A stretch of 64,000 nucleotides of DNA from contig UQER01000003.1 in the NCBI GenBank assembly GCA_900540205.1, forward strand, positions 62,001 to 126,000. Reading direction: 5' to 3'. Below, one piece after another: positions 20,217 through 28,222 of this stretch; positions within the stretch are counted from its first letter, which is position 1; every line of letters starts with the position of its first letter. The position numbers were made by a program, and so were the translations under genes. The DNA is from an uncultured Porphyromonadaceae bacterium (GTDB taxonomy: Bacteria; Bacteroidota; Bacteroidia; Bacteroidales; Muribaculaceae). The notes under the pieces were generated by a model, which saw only the letters and a list, made by a program, of their open reading frames with translations, was not told the origin of the DNA and searched no databases.

Positions 20217-20783
20217 TCATCCGACGGGCGCGGCGTCAGCTCCGAATTCACGGTGCAACGCCTCGAATCTGGCGGAAGAATCCGCACCGAAACGCGCCAT
20301 GGAGGCACGCACGCGCTCCAGCGGCTTCTCCTTCATGTCGCCGCTTTTGGAGTAGAATTTATCGGCGTAGCACACCAGGCGCTCAAGGAGCGACTGAGGC
20401 ATATACGACCTGTCGGGCGGAAGCTTACCGCCCCCGATGGCCGCAGCCTCTTCCGGAGTCAGTCCGGCCCCGGTGTGACGCTCGGCCACGCGTGCATAAA
20501 TTTCAGGCGCGCCTTCACTCCGCAGCAGGTCGGCGCCAAGCCTTCCGTGCGCAAGATATGGCTGCGTACCATGGCAGTGTATGCCTGGCGCATCGGTGAG
20601 GACTATGCCGATGTCGTGGAGCATGGCCGCTGCCTCAACCTCAGCCATATCAACCTGCAGGTGCCGTGCGGCCGCTATGGCCAGAGCCTTGTCGGCCACC
20701 GACCGGCAGTGCAGCATATATATGCGACGCAGCTCGGGCTGCGTCGCATAATATTTGTCGATAATGTCTTGATAGTTGAACAT
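20217..20783 (-). CDS. HD-domain phosphohydrolase-like protein
   Basis: 188 aa from ATG 20783. The HD pattern is intact: LHCRSVADKALAIA (His), AAMLHDIGI (His-Asp) and CYADKFYSKS (final Asp). This metal-binding set is that of HD hydrolases acting on nucleotides or phosphoesters. Similar small HD proteins are common in Bacteroidetes and their substrates are mostly unknown. It lies 27 nt after ilvE and is likely co-transcribed with it. The frame could start at 20801, but the MFNYQDIIDKYY start is more natural. Confidence 0.85.
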   Translation of the reverse strand: MFNYQDIIDKYYATQPELRRIYMLHCRSVADKALAIAAARHLQVDMAEVEAAAMLHDIGIVLTDAPGIHCHGTQPYLAHGRLGADLLRSEGAPEIYARVAERHTGAGLTPEEAAAIGGGKLPPDRSYMPQSLLERLVCYADKFYSKSGDMKEKPLERVRASMARFGADSSARFEALHREFGADAAPVG

Positions 20784-20810
20784 GAAGTTCTTCAGAATCA
20801 ACTCCGCCGA

Positions 20811-21839
20811 TCAGAGATCGAGCACAAGGTTCCACCCGTGCACATCCTCGGCCTCGCCGTTACGGATGGCATTGAGCGTGTCGTAGAAACGGCAGGTGAC
20901 AGGACCGGGCTTGCCGTCCTTGGCCACCACATACTTTTTGCCGGTGTCCAGGTCGTGAATCTCGCCCACCGGCGAGCAGACAGCCGCCGTGCCGCACGCT
21001 GCAGCTTCCGAGAAATCGGGAATCTCGTCGACCGTAATGTGACGGCGCTCAACCTCCATACCGAAGTCGCGAGCCAGCTGCATGAGCGAATCGTTTGTGA
21101 TCGAAGGCAAAATCGATTCGGATGCAGGCGTGATGTATTTTCCGTCCTTGATGGCATAAAAGTTTGCCGGGCCGCATTCATCAAGATATTTTTTCTCTTT
21201 GGGATCCAGATAGAGCACAGCCGAGTAGCCCAGATCATGGGCATGTTCGCCGGCCACCATCGATGCGGCATAGTTGCCACCCACCTTGAAGCGGCCGGTG
21301 CCTTTGGGCGCCACACGGTCGAACTGGCGGGTGATACATATATTGGTAGGTTTAAAGCCTGATTTGAAATAGGGGCCCACTGGTGTCACAAGCATGATGA
21401 AGCAATACTCATCTGCAGGCTTCACGCCCACGCGTGCCGTCATACCTATTTCGAGCGGGCGGATATAAAGCGATGCACCCGACCCGTAAGGGGGAATGAA
21501 GCGCTTGTTAAGCTCTATCACCTTTTTTGTCATCTCCATGAAAATATCGGTAGGCAGCGGTTCCATCATCACGCCTTCAGCCGACTGCTGGATGCGCAGG
21601 GCATTCTCAAGAGGCCGGAACACACGCACCTTGCCATCCTTGCCGCGGAAGGCCTTCAGGCCCTCAAAGCATTCCTGACCGTAATGCAATGCGGTGGCCG
21701 CGATATGCATCTCAATAGTCTCTGACGAAGACACTTCAATCTCGCCCCATTTCCCATTGCGGAAATAGCAACGCACGTTGTAATCGGTGGGCACATATCC
21801 GAAGCCCAGACCCGACCAATCAATATCGCATTCTTTCAT
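20811..21839 (-). CDS. ilvE: Branched-chain amino acid aminotransferase
   Basis: 342 aa, fold-type IV PLP enzyme. Motifs: HYGQECFEGLKAFRGKDG, SGASLYIRPLEI, and TGRFKVGGNYAAS with the PLP lysine, followed by ACGTAAVCSPVGEI. The length and the GFGYVPTDYNV start match the BCAT group rather than D-amino acid transaminase. It carries out the last step of leucine, isoleucine and valine synthesis or the first step of their breakdown. First gene of a unit with the HD protein, with a -7 box at 21911. Confidence 0.95.
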   Translation of the reverse strand: MKECDIDWSGLGFGYVPTDYNVRCYFRNGKWGEIEVSSSETIEMHIAATALHYGQECFEGLKAFRGKDGKVRVFRPLENALRIQQSAEGVMMEPLPTDIFMEMTKKVIELNKRFIPPYGSGASLYIRPLEIGMTARVGVKPADEYCFIMLVTPVGPYFKSGFKPTNICITRQFDRVAPKGTGRFKVGGNYAASMVAGEHAHDLGYSAVLYLDPKEKKYLDECGPANFYAIKDGKYITPASESILPSITNDSLMQLARDFGMEVERRHITVDEIPDFSEAAACGTAAVCSPVGEIHDLDTGKKYVVAKDGKPGPVTCRFYDTLNAIRNGEAEDVHGWNLVLDL

Positions 21840-21910
21840 TGGTTAATGTATTATGAGTAATAATATTTTCAATATGTCATCTCACCTTAATAATATATAA
21901 TATATGACAC

Positions 21911-21918
21911 CAAACTTA
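21911..21918 (-). promoter_or_regulatory. -7 box for ilvE
   Basis: Minus strand reads TAAGTTTG, an exact match, about 65-70 nt before the ilvE ATG. No clear -33 box. Confidence 0.5.
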
Positions 21919-22271
21919 CCGGGCATCACAACCATCTATATTTCCACAATCATTAACCGTTTTGGCGCCGATGCTCCACTTAGAAAAGGAGCCGCCTTAT
22001 TTTGGCTTATTTATTTAATGTTCCGGCAAATTTCGATTAATAATTGGTGCTAATAGCTACCGAAAACATAGTTTTATCAAGGCGTTGTTTTCGCAAATAT
22101 ACACATTTAATCTAAAAAAAGCCTTTTTTACTCACATTTTTTAATCTCAATAACAAATTTGTGGTCGGCTGTTCGCCCACCCTCACTCTTCCACTGTTCT
22201 TCACCGGTGCGCGCACGCATCTCGGAATGGCTTACATCCGGCTTGAATGCGTCTCCAAAAACAAACAATCG

Positions 22272-22569
22272 TGTTACAACAAAATTATATTCTGTAACAC
22301 AATTTCACACCTTGTCACATCAGCCGAACCGATTTTGTAACACAAACTCCACACTATACAGCCCCAACTCCGCAATACTTTTGTAACATCAGCAACACTC
22401 ATCACACATGACATTTAAACAATTTTCACTAAATATTGATATAAAATTGTATTTTGCGCTATGAACAATGCTATTATTTTATTTCCAGCAAAATTGTTCA
22501 ATCTAATATATTCCCCTGTATTACTGCGATTTAAATCCATAAAACAAACAAAGAAGTATATTTGTAACA
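22272..22569. repeat. Cluster of TGTAACA motifs upstream of the sigma gene
   Basis: TGTAACA occurs at 22293, 22336, 22382 and 22563 on the plus strand and inverted at 22272-22278. Three copies extend to TGTAACAC(A/G)A. A near copy, TGTCACATCAG, at 22314 parallels TGTAACATCAG at 22382. Confidence 0.6.
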
Positions 22570-22670
22570 ATTCTGCAATCTAATCGCAATTTATATACTT
22601 TTGATTTTTCTGCAACTTACGTATATTAACTATTTTTTCTCAAAAAAAATTGAATTTTTTTCCGAAAAAA

Positions 22671-22701
22671 TTTGGTAATCCCAATTTTGTCCGCACCTTT
22701 G
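22671..22701 (+). promoter_or_regulatory. Promoter of the ECF sigma gene
   Basis: TTTG at 22671-22674, 19-bp spacer, CACCTTTG at 22694-22701 (one mismatch to TAnnTTTG). Leader about 55-60 nt. Confidence 0.6.
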
Positions 22702-22764
22702 CAATGTAGTCACAAAGTTGTTTACAATTATTCAACTAAAAACAACCTCTAAAAACATCGCATC

Positions 22765-23268
22765 ATGAGTTCGAACAATTTCCAAACCAAGCTTCTGAGC
22801 ATTCAAAGCAATCTGCTCAACTTCGCGTACCTCCTCACCTCCAACCGCGATGACGCTTACGACCTGCTCCAGGACACAACACTCAAAGCCCTCGACAACG
22901 AAGACAAATACGTGGAAAACGTAAACTTCAAGGGCTGGGTATTCACCATCATGCGCAACATCTTTATCAACAACTACCGCAAAGTTGTGCGCTCAGCCAC
23001 AATCATCGACCAGACAGAGGACCTTTATCACCTCAACCTCCCGCAGGAAAGTGGCCTCGACACTCCCGAAGGCGCATTTGCCGCCGGCGAAATCAACGAC
23101 GCCATCAACTCCTTCTCCGACGACTACCGCATCCCCTTCTCCATGCACGTTGCCGGATATAAATACAACGAGATCGCCGAGAAGATGAACCTTCCCCTTG
23201 GCACCGTCAAGAGCCGCATCTTCTTCGCCCGCCAGCGCCTGCAGAAAAAGCTTCAGGACTACAAGTAA
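22765..23268 (+). CDS. ECF-type RNA polymerase sigma factor
   Basis: 167 aa. Region 2 is clear (LLSIQSNLLNFAYLLTSNRDDAYDLLQDTTLKAL then FKGWVFTIMRNIFINNYRK) and region 4 has the recognition helix (YNEIAEKMNLPLGTVKSRIFFARQRL). A Gly/Asp/Pro-rich linker joins them. It directs RNA polymerase to a regulon I cannot define. No anti-sigma factor, SusC-type FecR system or receptor is encoded beside it: the next gene is nearly 700 nt away on the other strand. It is bordered by unusually long non-coding DNA on both sides, which suggests control at the promoter or RNA level. Confidence 0.93.
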   Translation: MSSNNFQTKLLSIQSNLLNFAYLLTSNRDDAYDLLQDTTLKALDNEDKYVENVNFKGWVFTIMRNIFINNYRKVVRSATIIDQTEDLYHLNLPQESGLDTPEGAFAAGEINDAINSFSDDYRIPFSMHVAGYKYNEIAEKMNLPLGTVKSRIFFARQRLQKKLQDYK

Positions 23269-23681
23269 TCAAGCGCCACACGAATTCGGAAAGCATCAGC
23301 CGCCAGCGGCCAACAACCACTCCCGGCAACCATGTTCCGGACATCCGATGCAAAACCCACTATGATTCCGAGGCCTCTGATTCATCTCCGCGGGCGTAAC
23401 AACCGAGACTACAACAACACACCCGTCCCGCGGTAACGCAACCAAGCCTGTCCACCTGTAACACCATAACGCAAGCCCACCCGGCACAACATAGCCGGCA
23501 CACGCAAGCGCAACCTCTATGAGATTATACCTTCCAAAACTTTGCTCTAAGGTCATAACAATCACACAACCGCAGTTCTTAATCCTACGGAACACACACT
23601 ACACATTAATTTAATATATACGAGTATCACAAGTTTTCAATAGACAGCATAGATTTAGGATTATCTTTTTATTTTCATTTG
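23269..23681 (+). other. About 410-nt non-coding 3' region after the sigma gene
   Basis: No convincing ORF. The plus strand is rich in AAC and CAC triplets (ACAACAACACACCC) and also has a TGTAACA at 23457. Transcription from the sigma promoter should continue through here to the terminator at 23682, giving a long 3' UTR or a separate small RNA. Confidence 0.45.
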
Positions 23682-23718
23682 AATGGTGTGCCGGAGTCGA
23701 CCCGGCACACCATTTTTT
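23682..23718 (+). terminator. Rho-independent terminator of the sigma transcript
   Basis: Perfect 13-bp stem (23682-23694 with 23702-23714), 7-nt loop, then a T tract. The clearest terminator in this half of the window. Confidence 0.9.
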
Positions 23719-23893
23719 CGAGGGACGCGCAGCATATGCATCCGGGCGCCGGAAGTATAGAATCGTGACCCTACAAATTGGTAAATCCGACTTCGGTTTA
23801 CTAAAATCAAATGCACCGGACTATAATCAAATGCGCCGGATTTTCGATTTGATCCGCATTATGTTTTCAGAAGATTACCGCAAAAAAAGAAGA

Positions 23894-23925
23894 GAGAGGC
23901 TGCGCCTTTATCGGCACAGCCTCTC
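23894..23925 (-). terminator. Rho-independent terminator of the LRR gene
   Basis: Minus-strand stem of 13 bp with one G-U pair (23913-23925 with 23894-23906), 6-nt loop, followed by a U-rich run at 23893-23882. It lies 24 nt after the stop codon. Confidence 0.9.
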
Positions 23926-23949
23926 CGCAGATTCCTATTTAATCACCAA

Positions 23950-26283
23950 TCATTTCACAATTTTCAGAACCTTTCCTGCCGCGCGGAGCACATAAACGCC
24001 TGCTGGCAGAGAGGTCACATCAAGCTCGGTGACACCGTCGGCGCGGGCAGCAAGTGCGCCCGACACGGCATACACCTCAATCACCGTGGGCTGAGAAACC
24101 GTAATCACACCTGCAGCGGCATCATAACGCAGGTCAGCGCCATCGGCCGAAACCATACCTATGCCGGCCGGATCCTCACCCACATACTGCTCGAGCATAG
24201 GGCTGGAACCCTCGTGGTTCACCGTGAAGGCAGCCCAATATTTGGAGCGCGCAATTGCCACATCCGATTTCAGGCACACATTGGCCGACTGCGTATATGT
24301 GGGATCAACCACAACGAAACGGCCATAGTTGGCCTCGGTGCGCTGCGGCAGCGAATTCACAAGAGCCGTCATAGCAGCGCCCTTGATGGCATTGCCATAG
24401 CAATTGAGATATGTGAGGTCAGGACAGCCCGACAAGTCCATTGCCGTAAGGAGGTTTCCTTCGCAGCTGAGAGTGGTAAGTTTGGCGTTATTTGTAACAT
24501 CAAGCTCCGTAAGGTCGTTCAGGCCGATATACAGTTCTGTCAGATTGGGGAGATTGCTGACATCGATCGCACTTACATTCGAGAACATTGGCTGAAGCGA
24601 AACAGCATCGCCATAAACCACAGCGGGCACACCCTCGGTCATCTTGAGCGTGAGCGCCTCACCGTTCCAGCCCGAGATTTCAGCACCTTCCACTGTGGGA
24701 GGTGTGGTAGCGTCGGCGTACGCGCCGTCAGCAAATTTAACGGAGAACATCAGATGATCGGCCGGAGTCTGAGTTATAGTAAAATATTCGTCGGGCAGTT
24801 CGGGGCCGACAGGCTCGGAACCTTCATATTTCACGCCCGTCTGATAACGGTCGCCGTCCGACCAGTCCTTCACCTCCCAGTTCTTCCCGGTGGCGATAGC
24901 CACATCGGTTGTGGTAATCACATTGTTTTCAAGTCCGGCGGCAGCCTTGGTGTCAATCACCATTAGCAGAGGCTCATCTTTTTCACCTTTGCGGAGTGCA
25001 TTCATCATACGCTTGGCAGCACCGCCTTTAATTGCATTCTGGTACACATCCATACGCAGCAGAGCATCGCATCCGGCCACGTCGACCGATTTCAACCGGT
25101 TGGTCTGGCAATAGAGTCTCGCAAGCTTGGAAGCGTTCTCCACATTCAGGCTGACAAGCTTGTTGTTGCGGCAATCCAGATCGGTCAGCAGAATTTCACC
25201 TGCAAAGCTCAGAGATGTAAGGTCGTTGCCGGAGCATTCAAGCTTTGTCACATCACCTTTGATAACAACCGTCTGCGAAGTCAGGGTGAAAGTTTTCAGG
25301 CTGCCGGTGAAACCGGAGGTCTCGGCCACGCCAGAAACTGTCACGGCCTTCGACTCAATGTTCAGCTTGATCGTCTCGCCAACGGCACGCGAAGTGACCA
25401 TCGTTATGGTATTCTCGCCAACCTCCGGCTGATAGTCGGCACCCATGTAGACCGCGCCGTTGTTCTCGCCGCCCTGCCAGTCCATCGTGAGCCAATTCTT
25501 GACATATGCTGCAGCCACATTCTCCATGAGGCACACGTTCGACTCTGCGGCATCGCGCGTATCCACTATATAGAGCAACCCCGAACCACTGATTTCTGGA
25601 AGGTCGGCGATGAACGTTGCCATCCGGTCACCTTTTATATTGTTGCCATAAGCGTCTATACGGCTCAGACGGATGTTGCGGTTGAAATTGAGATTAGACG
25701 TACCGCAATTGTGCACATCAACCGATGTCAGAGCCGGACACTGGCCCACCGAAAGCGCCTCAAGCCGGTTGCCACCGCATTTCAGTTCCTCAAGCTTGGG
25801 AAGCGCACCGAGAGTAAGCGATGTGAGCTTATTGTCGTTGGCATTGAGCTTCTCGAGCTTGGTATTGGCCGACACGTCAAGCGATGTCAGAGCATTGTTG
25901 TGGCAGTCAAGCACCGCCAATTCAGGACTACCCGAGAGATCGAGCGATTCAATCTGATTATTATAGCAGCGCACAATGCTGAGGTCAGGAGCGCCAACCA
26001 CGGTAAATTCAGTTAGCTGACATCCGTAAACCTCCACATTCGACAAGCCCTCGCAAGAAATTGTTATCTCAGTATCGGGCCCCTTCGAAAGATAAGTGCC
26101 GAAAAAGGTTCCGGCATCAGCTCCGGCCACCTCAAACTCGTAAGGCTCCGCCATGATGCGCAGCTCTGTGCCGGCAGGTGCGGAGGTCTTTACTTTGACA
26201 ACGCCAACGGCAGCAGATGCCGTATGCACGCCACAGATAGCCACCAACGCGGCAACTGCGGACTTCAGTAGACGTTTAATCAT
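23950..26283 (-). CDS. Secreted leucine-rich-repeat protein with T9SS-type sorting tail
   Basis: 777 aa. A signal peptide ends at HTASA. Leucine-rich repeats occur in three blocks, near residues 105-215 (LDLSGSPELAVLDCHNNALT), 355-425 and 590-650, separated by beta-rich segments. The last 45 residues (VIEVYAVSGALAARADG, LPAGVYVLRAAGKVLKIVK) have the pattern of a T9SS type A C-terminal sorting domain. The protein is likely surface-attached or released and may bind host or dietary protein; that is inference from the fold. Single-gene unit with its own promoter and terminator. Confidence 0.85.
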   Translation of the reverse strand: MIKRLLKSAVAALVAICGVHTASAAVGVVKVKTSAPAGTELRIMAEPYEFEVAGADAGTFFGTYLSKGPDTEITISCEGLSNVEVYGCQLTEFTVVGAPDLSIVRCYNNQIESLDLSGSPELAVLDCHNNALTSLDVSANTKLEKLNANDNKLTSLTLGALPKLEELKCGGNRLEALSVGQCPALTSVDVHNCGTSNLNFNRNIRLSRIDAYGNNIKGDRMATFIADLPEISGSGLLYIVDTRDAAESNVCLMENVAAAYVKNWLTMDWQGGENNGAVYMGADYQPEVGENTITMVTSRAVGETIKLNIESKAVTVSGVAETSGFTGSLKTFTLTSQTVVIKGDVTKLECSGNDLTSLSFAGEILLTDLDCRNNKLVSLNVENASKLARLYCQTNRLKSVDVAGCDALLRMDVYQNAIKGGAAKRMMNALRKGEKDEPLLMVIDTKAAAGLENNVITTTDVAIATGKNWEVKDWSDGDRYQTGVKYEGSEPVGPELPDEYFTITQTPADHLMFSVKFADGAYADATTPPTVEGAEISGWNGEALTLKMTEGVPAVVYGDAVSLQPMFSNVSAIDVSNLPNLTELYIGLNDLTELDVTNNAKLTTLSCEGNLLTAMDLSGCPDLTYLNCYGNAIKGAAMTALVNSLPQRTEANYGRFVVVDPTYTQSANVCLKSDVAIARSKYWAAFTVNHEGSSPMLEQYVGEDPAGIGMVSADGADLRYDAAAGVITVSQPTVIEVYAVSGALAARADGVTELDVTSLPAGVYVLRAAGKVLKIVK

Positions 26284-26350
26284 AAATTGAAAATTGTTTT
26301 GGTATGAAAATATGATAACGATATCTCAAAATTCACCTGACATAATATCG

Positions 26351-26382
26351 CAAAGATATGTGATTTTATGGATTTTTGCAAT
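26351..26382 (-). promoter_or_regulatory. Promoter of the LRR gene
   Basis: Minus strand: ATTG (26382-26379), 20-bp spacer, TATCTTTG (26358-26351). Leader about 60 nt. Confidence 0.7.
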
Positions 26383-26520
26383 GATTGAAGATTTTTATCA
26401 CTCACAAACAGCACTTTTTTTTAACACAAAAACGGGCAATCTGTCAGTCACCCCGGTCACCAGCTGCCCACGGCACCCCACAGCACGCCCATACTGAGAG
26501 GGCGACAGAGAAACAAAAAA

Positions 26521-26546
26521 AGCGGGACATCTATTGATGTCCCGCT
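26521..26546 (-). terminator. Terminator downstream of tRNA-Val
   Basis: Perfect 11-bp stem with TATT-type loop, followed on the minus strand by a run of U (26520-26512). It ends the tRNA transcript 11 nt after the tRNA. Confidence 0.9.
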
Positions 26547-26557
26547 TTTCAACGGTG

Positions 26558-26632
26558 TGGGCGCTGACGGATTCGAACCGCCGACCCTCTGCTTGTAAGG
26601 CAGACGCTCTGAACCAGCTGAGCTAAGCGCCC
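26558..26632 (-). tRNA. tRNA-Val (anticodon TAC)
   Basis: 75 nt cloverleaf on the minus strand. Acceptor GGGCGCT pairs with AGCGCCC, discriminator base A, anticodon loop CTTACAA giving TAC, T loop GGTTCGAATCC. The 3' CCA is not encoded (ACACC follows). It has its own terminator. Confidence 0.97.
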
Positions 26633-26717
26633 TTCTCGCCTCAAAAGCGATGCAAATTTAGGCATCTTTTTCATACCATGCAAATTTTACGCCAACTTTT
26701 TTCTGATATTTTTTTCG

Positions 26718-26725
26718 TACCTTTG
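26718..26725 (+). promoter_or_regulatory. -7 box for purB
   Basis: TACCTTTG, an exact match, about 95 nt before the purB ATG. The upstream region is T-rich but has no TTTG at the expected distance. Confidence 0.55.
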
Positions 26726-26825
26726 CATTATCTCACTCCGAAAACATGGCATAACCTTTGATTTTCCCAAGATTAGCCATAAAACCGATAAACCGAAAAA
26801 AATCACATTTCAACAGTCACGCCAC

Positions 26826-28187
26826 ATGGAACTCAACCAGCTCACCGCCATTTCGCCCATCGACGGACGTTATCGCGGAAAAACATCTAACCTCGACCTG
26901 TATTTTTCAGAATTCGCACTAATCCGCTACCGCGTGAAAGTGGAGGTGGAATACTTCATCGCCCTGGCAAGCCTGCCACTACCGCAGCTGGCCGGTCTTG
27001 CCGCATCGCCCGAAGAACTCAATGCACTCACCGCACGTCTGCGTGCCATATATGAGAACTTCACAGTAGCCGACGCAGAGGCCATCAAAGCCCATGAGGC
27101 AGTAACCAACCATGACGTGAAGGCTGTGGAATACTTCCTCAAGGAGCGTTTCGACGCAATGGGTCTGTCTGCCCACAAGGAATTCATCCATTTCGGCCTC
27201 ACATCGCAGGATATCAACAACACCTCGGTGCCCATGAGCCTGCGCGACGCGCTGCACAACTCCTATCTTCCCCTCCTGAACGAGCTTATCGACACTCTCG
27301 AGGCACGCGCCAACGAATGGGCCGACGTGGCCATGCTTGCCAAGACCCACGGCCAGCCCGCATCGCCCACACGCCTGGGCAAGGAGCTGATGGTCTATGT
27401 TTACCGTCTGCGCAAACAGGTGGAACAGCTGCTTGCCGTGCCCGTAAGCGGCAAATTCGGTGGCGCCACCGGCAACTTCAACGCCCACCGCGCAGCATAT
27501 CCCGGCTACAACTGGCCTGAATTCGCCGCTTCGTTCCTCAAAAACCACCTCGGCATAGAGCGTGAGGAGTTCACCACACAGATTTCAAACTACGACAACA
27601 TCGCAGCCATGTTCGACGCCCTCCGACGCATCAACACCATCATCCTCGACCTTGACCGCGACGTGTGGATGTATGTCAGCATGGAATACTTCAAACAGAA
27701 AATCAAGGCCGGCGAAGTCGGCTCATCGGCAATGCCGCACAAGGTGAACCCCATCGACTTCGAGAACTCTGAAGGCAACCTCGGCATAGCCAATGCAATC
27801 TATGCCCATCTGGCTCAGAAACTCCCTGTGTCACGCCTGCAGCGCGACCTCACCGACTCCACTGTGCTCCGCAACATCGGCGTGCCCATGGCTCACTCCA
27901 TCATCGCCTTCCACTCCACCCTCAAGGGCCTGGGCAAACTGCTGCTCAACCGCACTGCAATAGACCGCGACCTGGCAGGCATGTGGAATGTGGTGGCCGA
28001 AGGCATCCAGACCATCCTGCGCCGCGAAGGTTATCCGCACCCCTACGAGACGCTGAAGGCCCTGACACGCACCAACACCACCGTCACCGCCGAAAGCATC
28101 TCGGAGTTCATCGACACACTGGAGGTGTCCGACAGCGTCCGCGCAGAGCTGCACGCACTCACCCCATCCACGTACACCGGATTCTGA
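26826..28187 (+). CDS. purB: Adenylosuccinate lyase
   Basis: 453 aa, fumarase/aspartase superfamily. The signature SSAMPHKVNPIDFENSEGN holds the catalytic serine loop. TSQDINNTS and AKTHGQPASPTRLGKE are the other two conserved blocks. It acts twice in purine synthesis: SAICAR to AICAR, and adenylosuccinate to AMP. The length and the IDGRY start match the gamma-proteobacterial/Bacteroidetes type. The following beta-galactosidase starts only 35 nt later with no promoter in between, so the two may share a transcript. Confidence 0.96.
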   Translation: MELNQLTAISPIDGRYRGKTSNLDLYFSEFALIRYRVKVEVEYFIALASLPLPQLAGLAASPEELNALTARLRAIYENFTVADAEAIKAHEAVTNHDVKAVEYFLKERFDAMGLSAHKEFIHFGLTSQDINNTSVPMSLRDALHNSYLPLLNELIDTLEARANEWADVAMLAKTHGQPASPTRLGKELMVYVYRLRKQVEQLLAVPVSGKFGGATGNFNAHRAAYPGYNWPEFAASFLKNHLGIEREEFTTQISNYDNIAAMFDALRRINTIILDLDRDVWMYVSMEYFKQKIKAGEVGSSAMPHKVNPIDFENSEGNLGIANAIYAHLAQKLPVSRLQRDLTDSTVLRNIGVPMAHSIIAFHSTLKGLGKLLLNRTAIDRDLAGMWNVVAEGIQTILRREGYPHPYETLKALTRTNTTVTAESISEFIDTLEVSDSVRAELHALTPSTYTGF

Positions 28188-28222
28188 AAAACTGATCAAA
28201 TAACACCAATACACTACCAACC

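Larger units (their letters stand above)
21840..22764. other. 925-bp AT-rich non-coding region between ilvE and the ECF sigma gene
   Basis: No ORF here looks real. It holds the ilvE -7 box, the sigma-gene promoter and five TGTAACA heptamers (one inverted) between 22272 and 22569. A less AT-rich patch near 22160-22255 could be a gene remnant, but I cannot name it. Confidence 0.6.

Noticed and set aside
23296..23595. 99-aa minus-strand ORF after the sigma gene
   Set aside because: Odd composition, no family likeness, and the region reads as non-coding in all frames.
23765..23995. 76-aa plus-strand ORF between the two terminators
   Set aside because: Runs through the LRR terminator and into the LRR gene's end; no recognisable domain.
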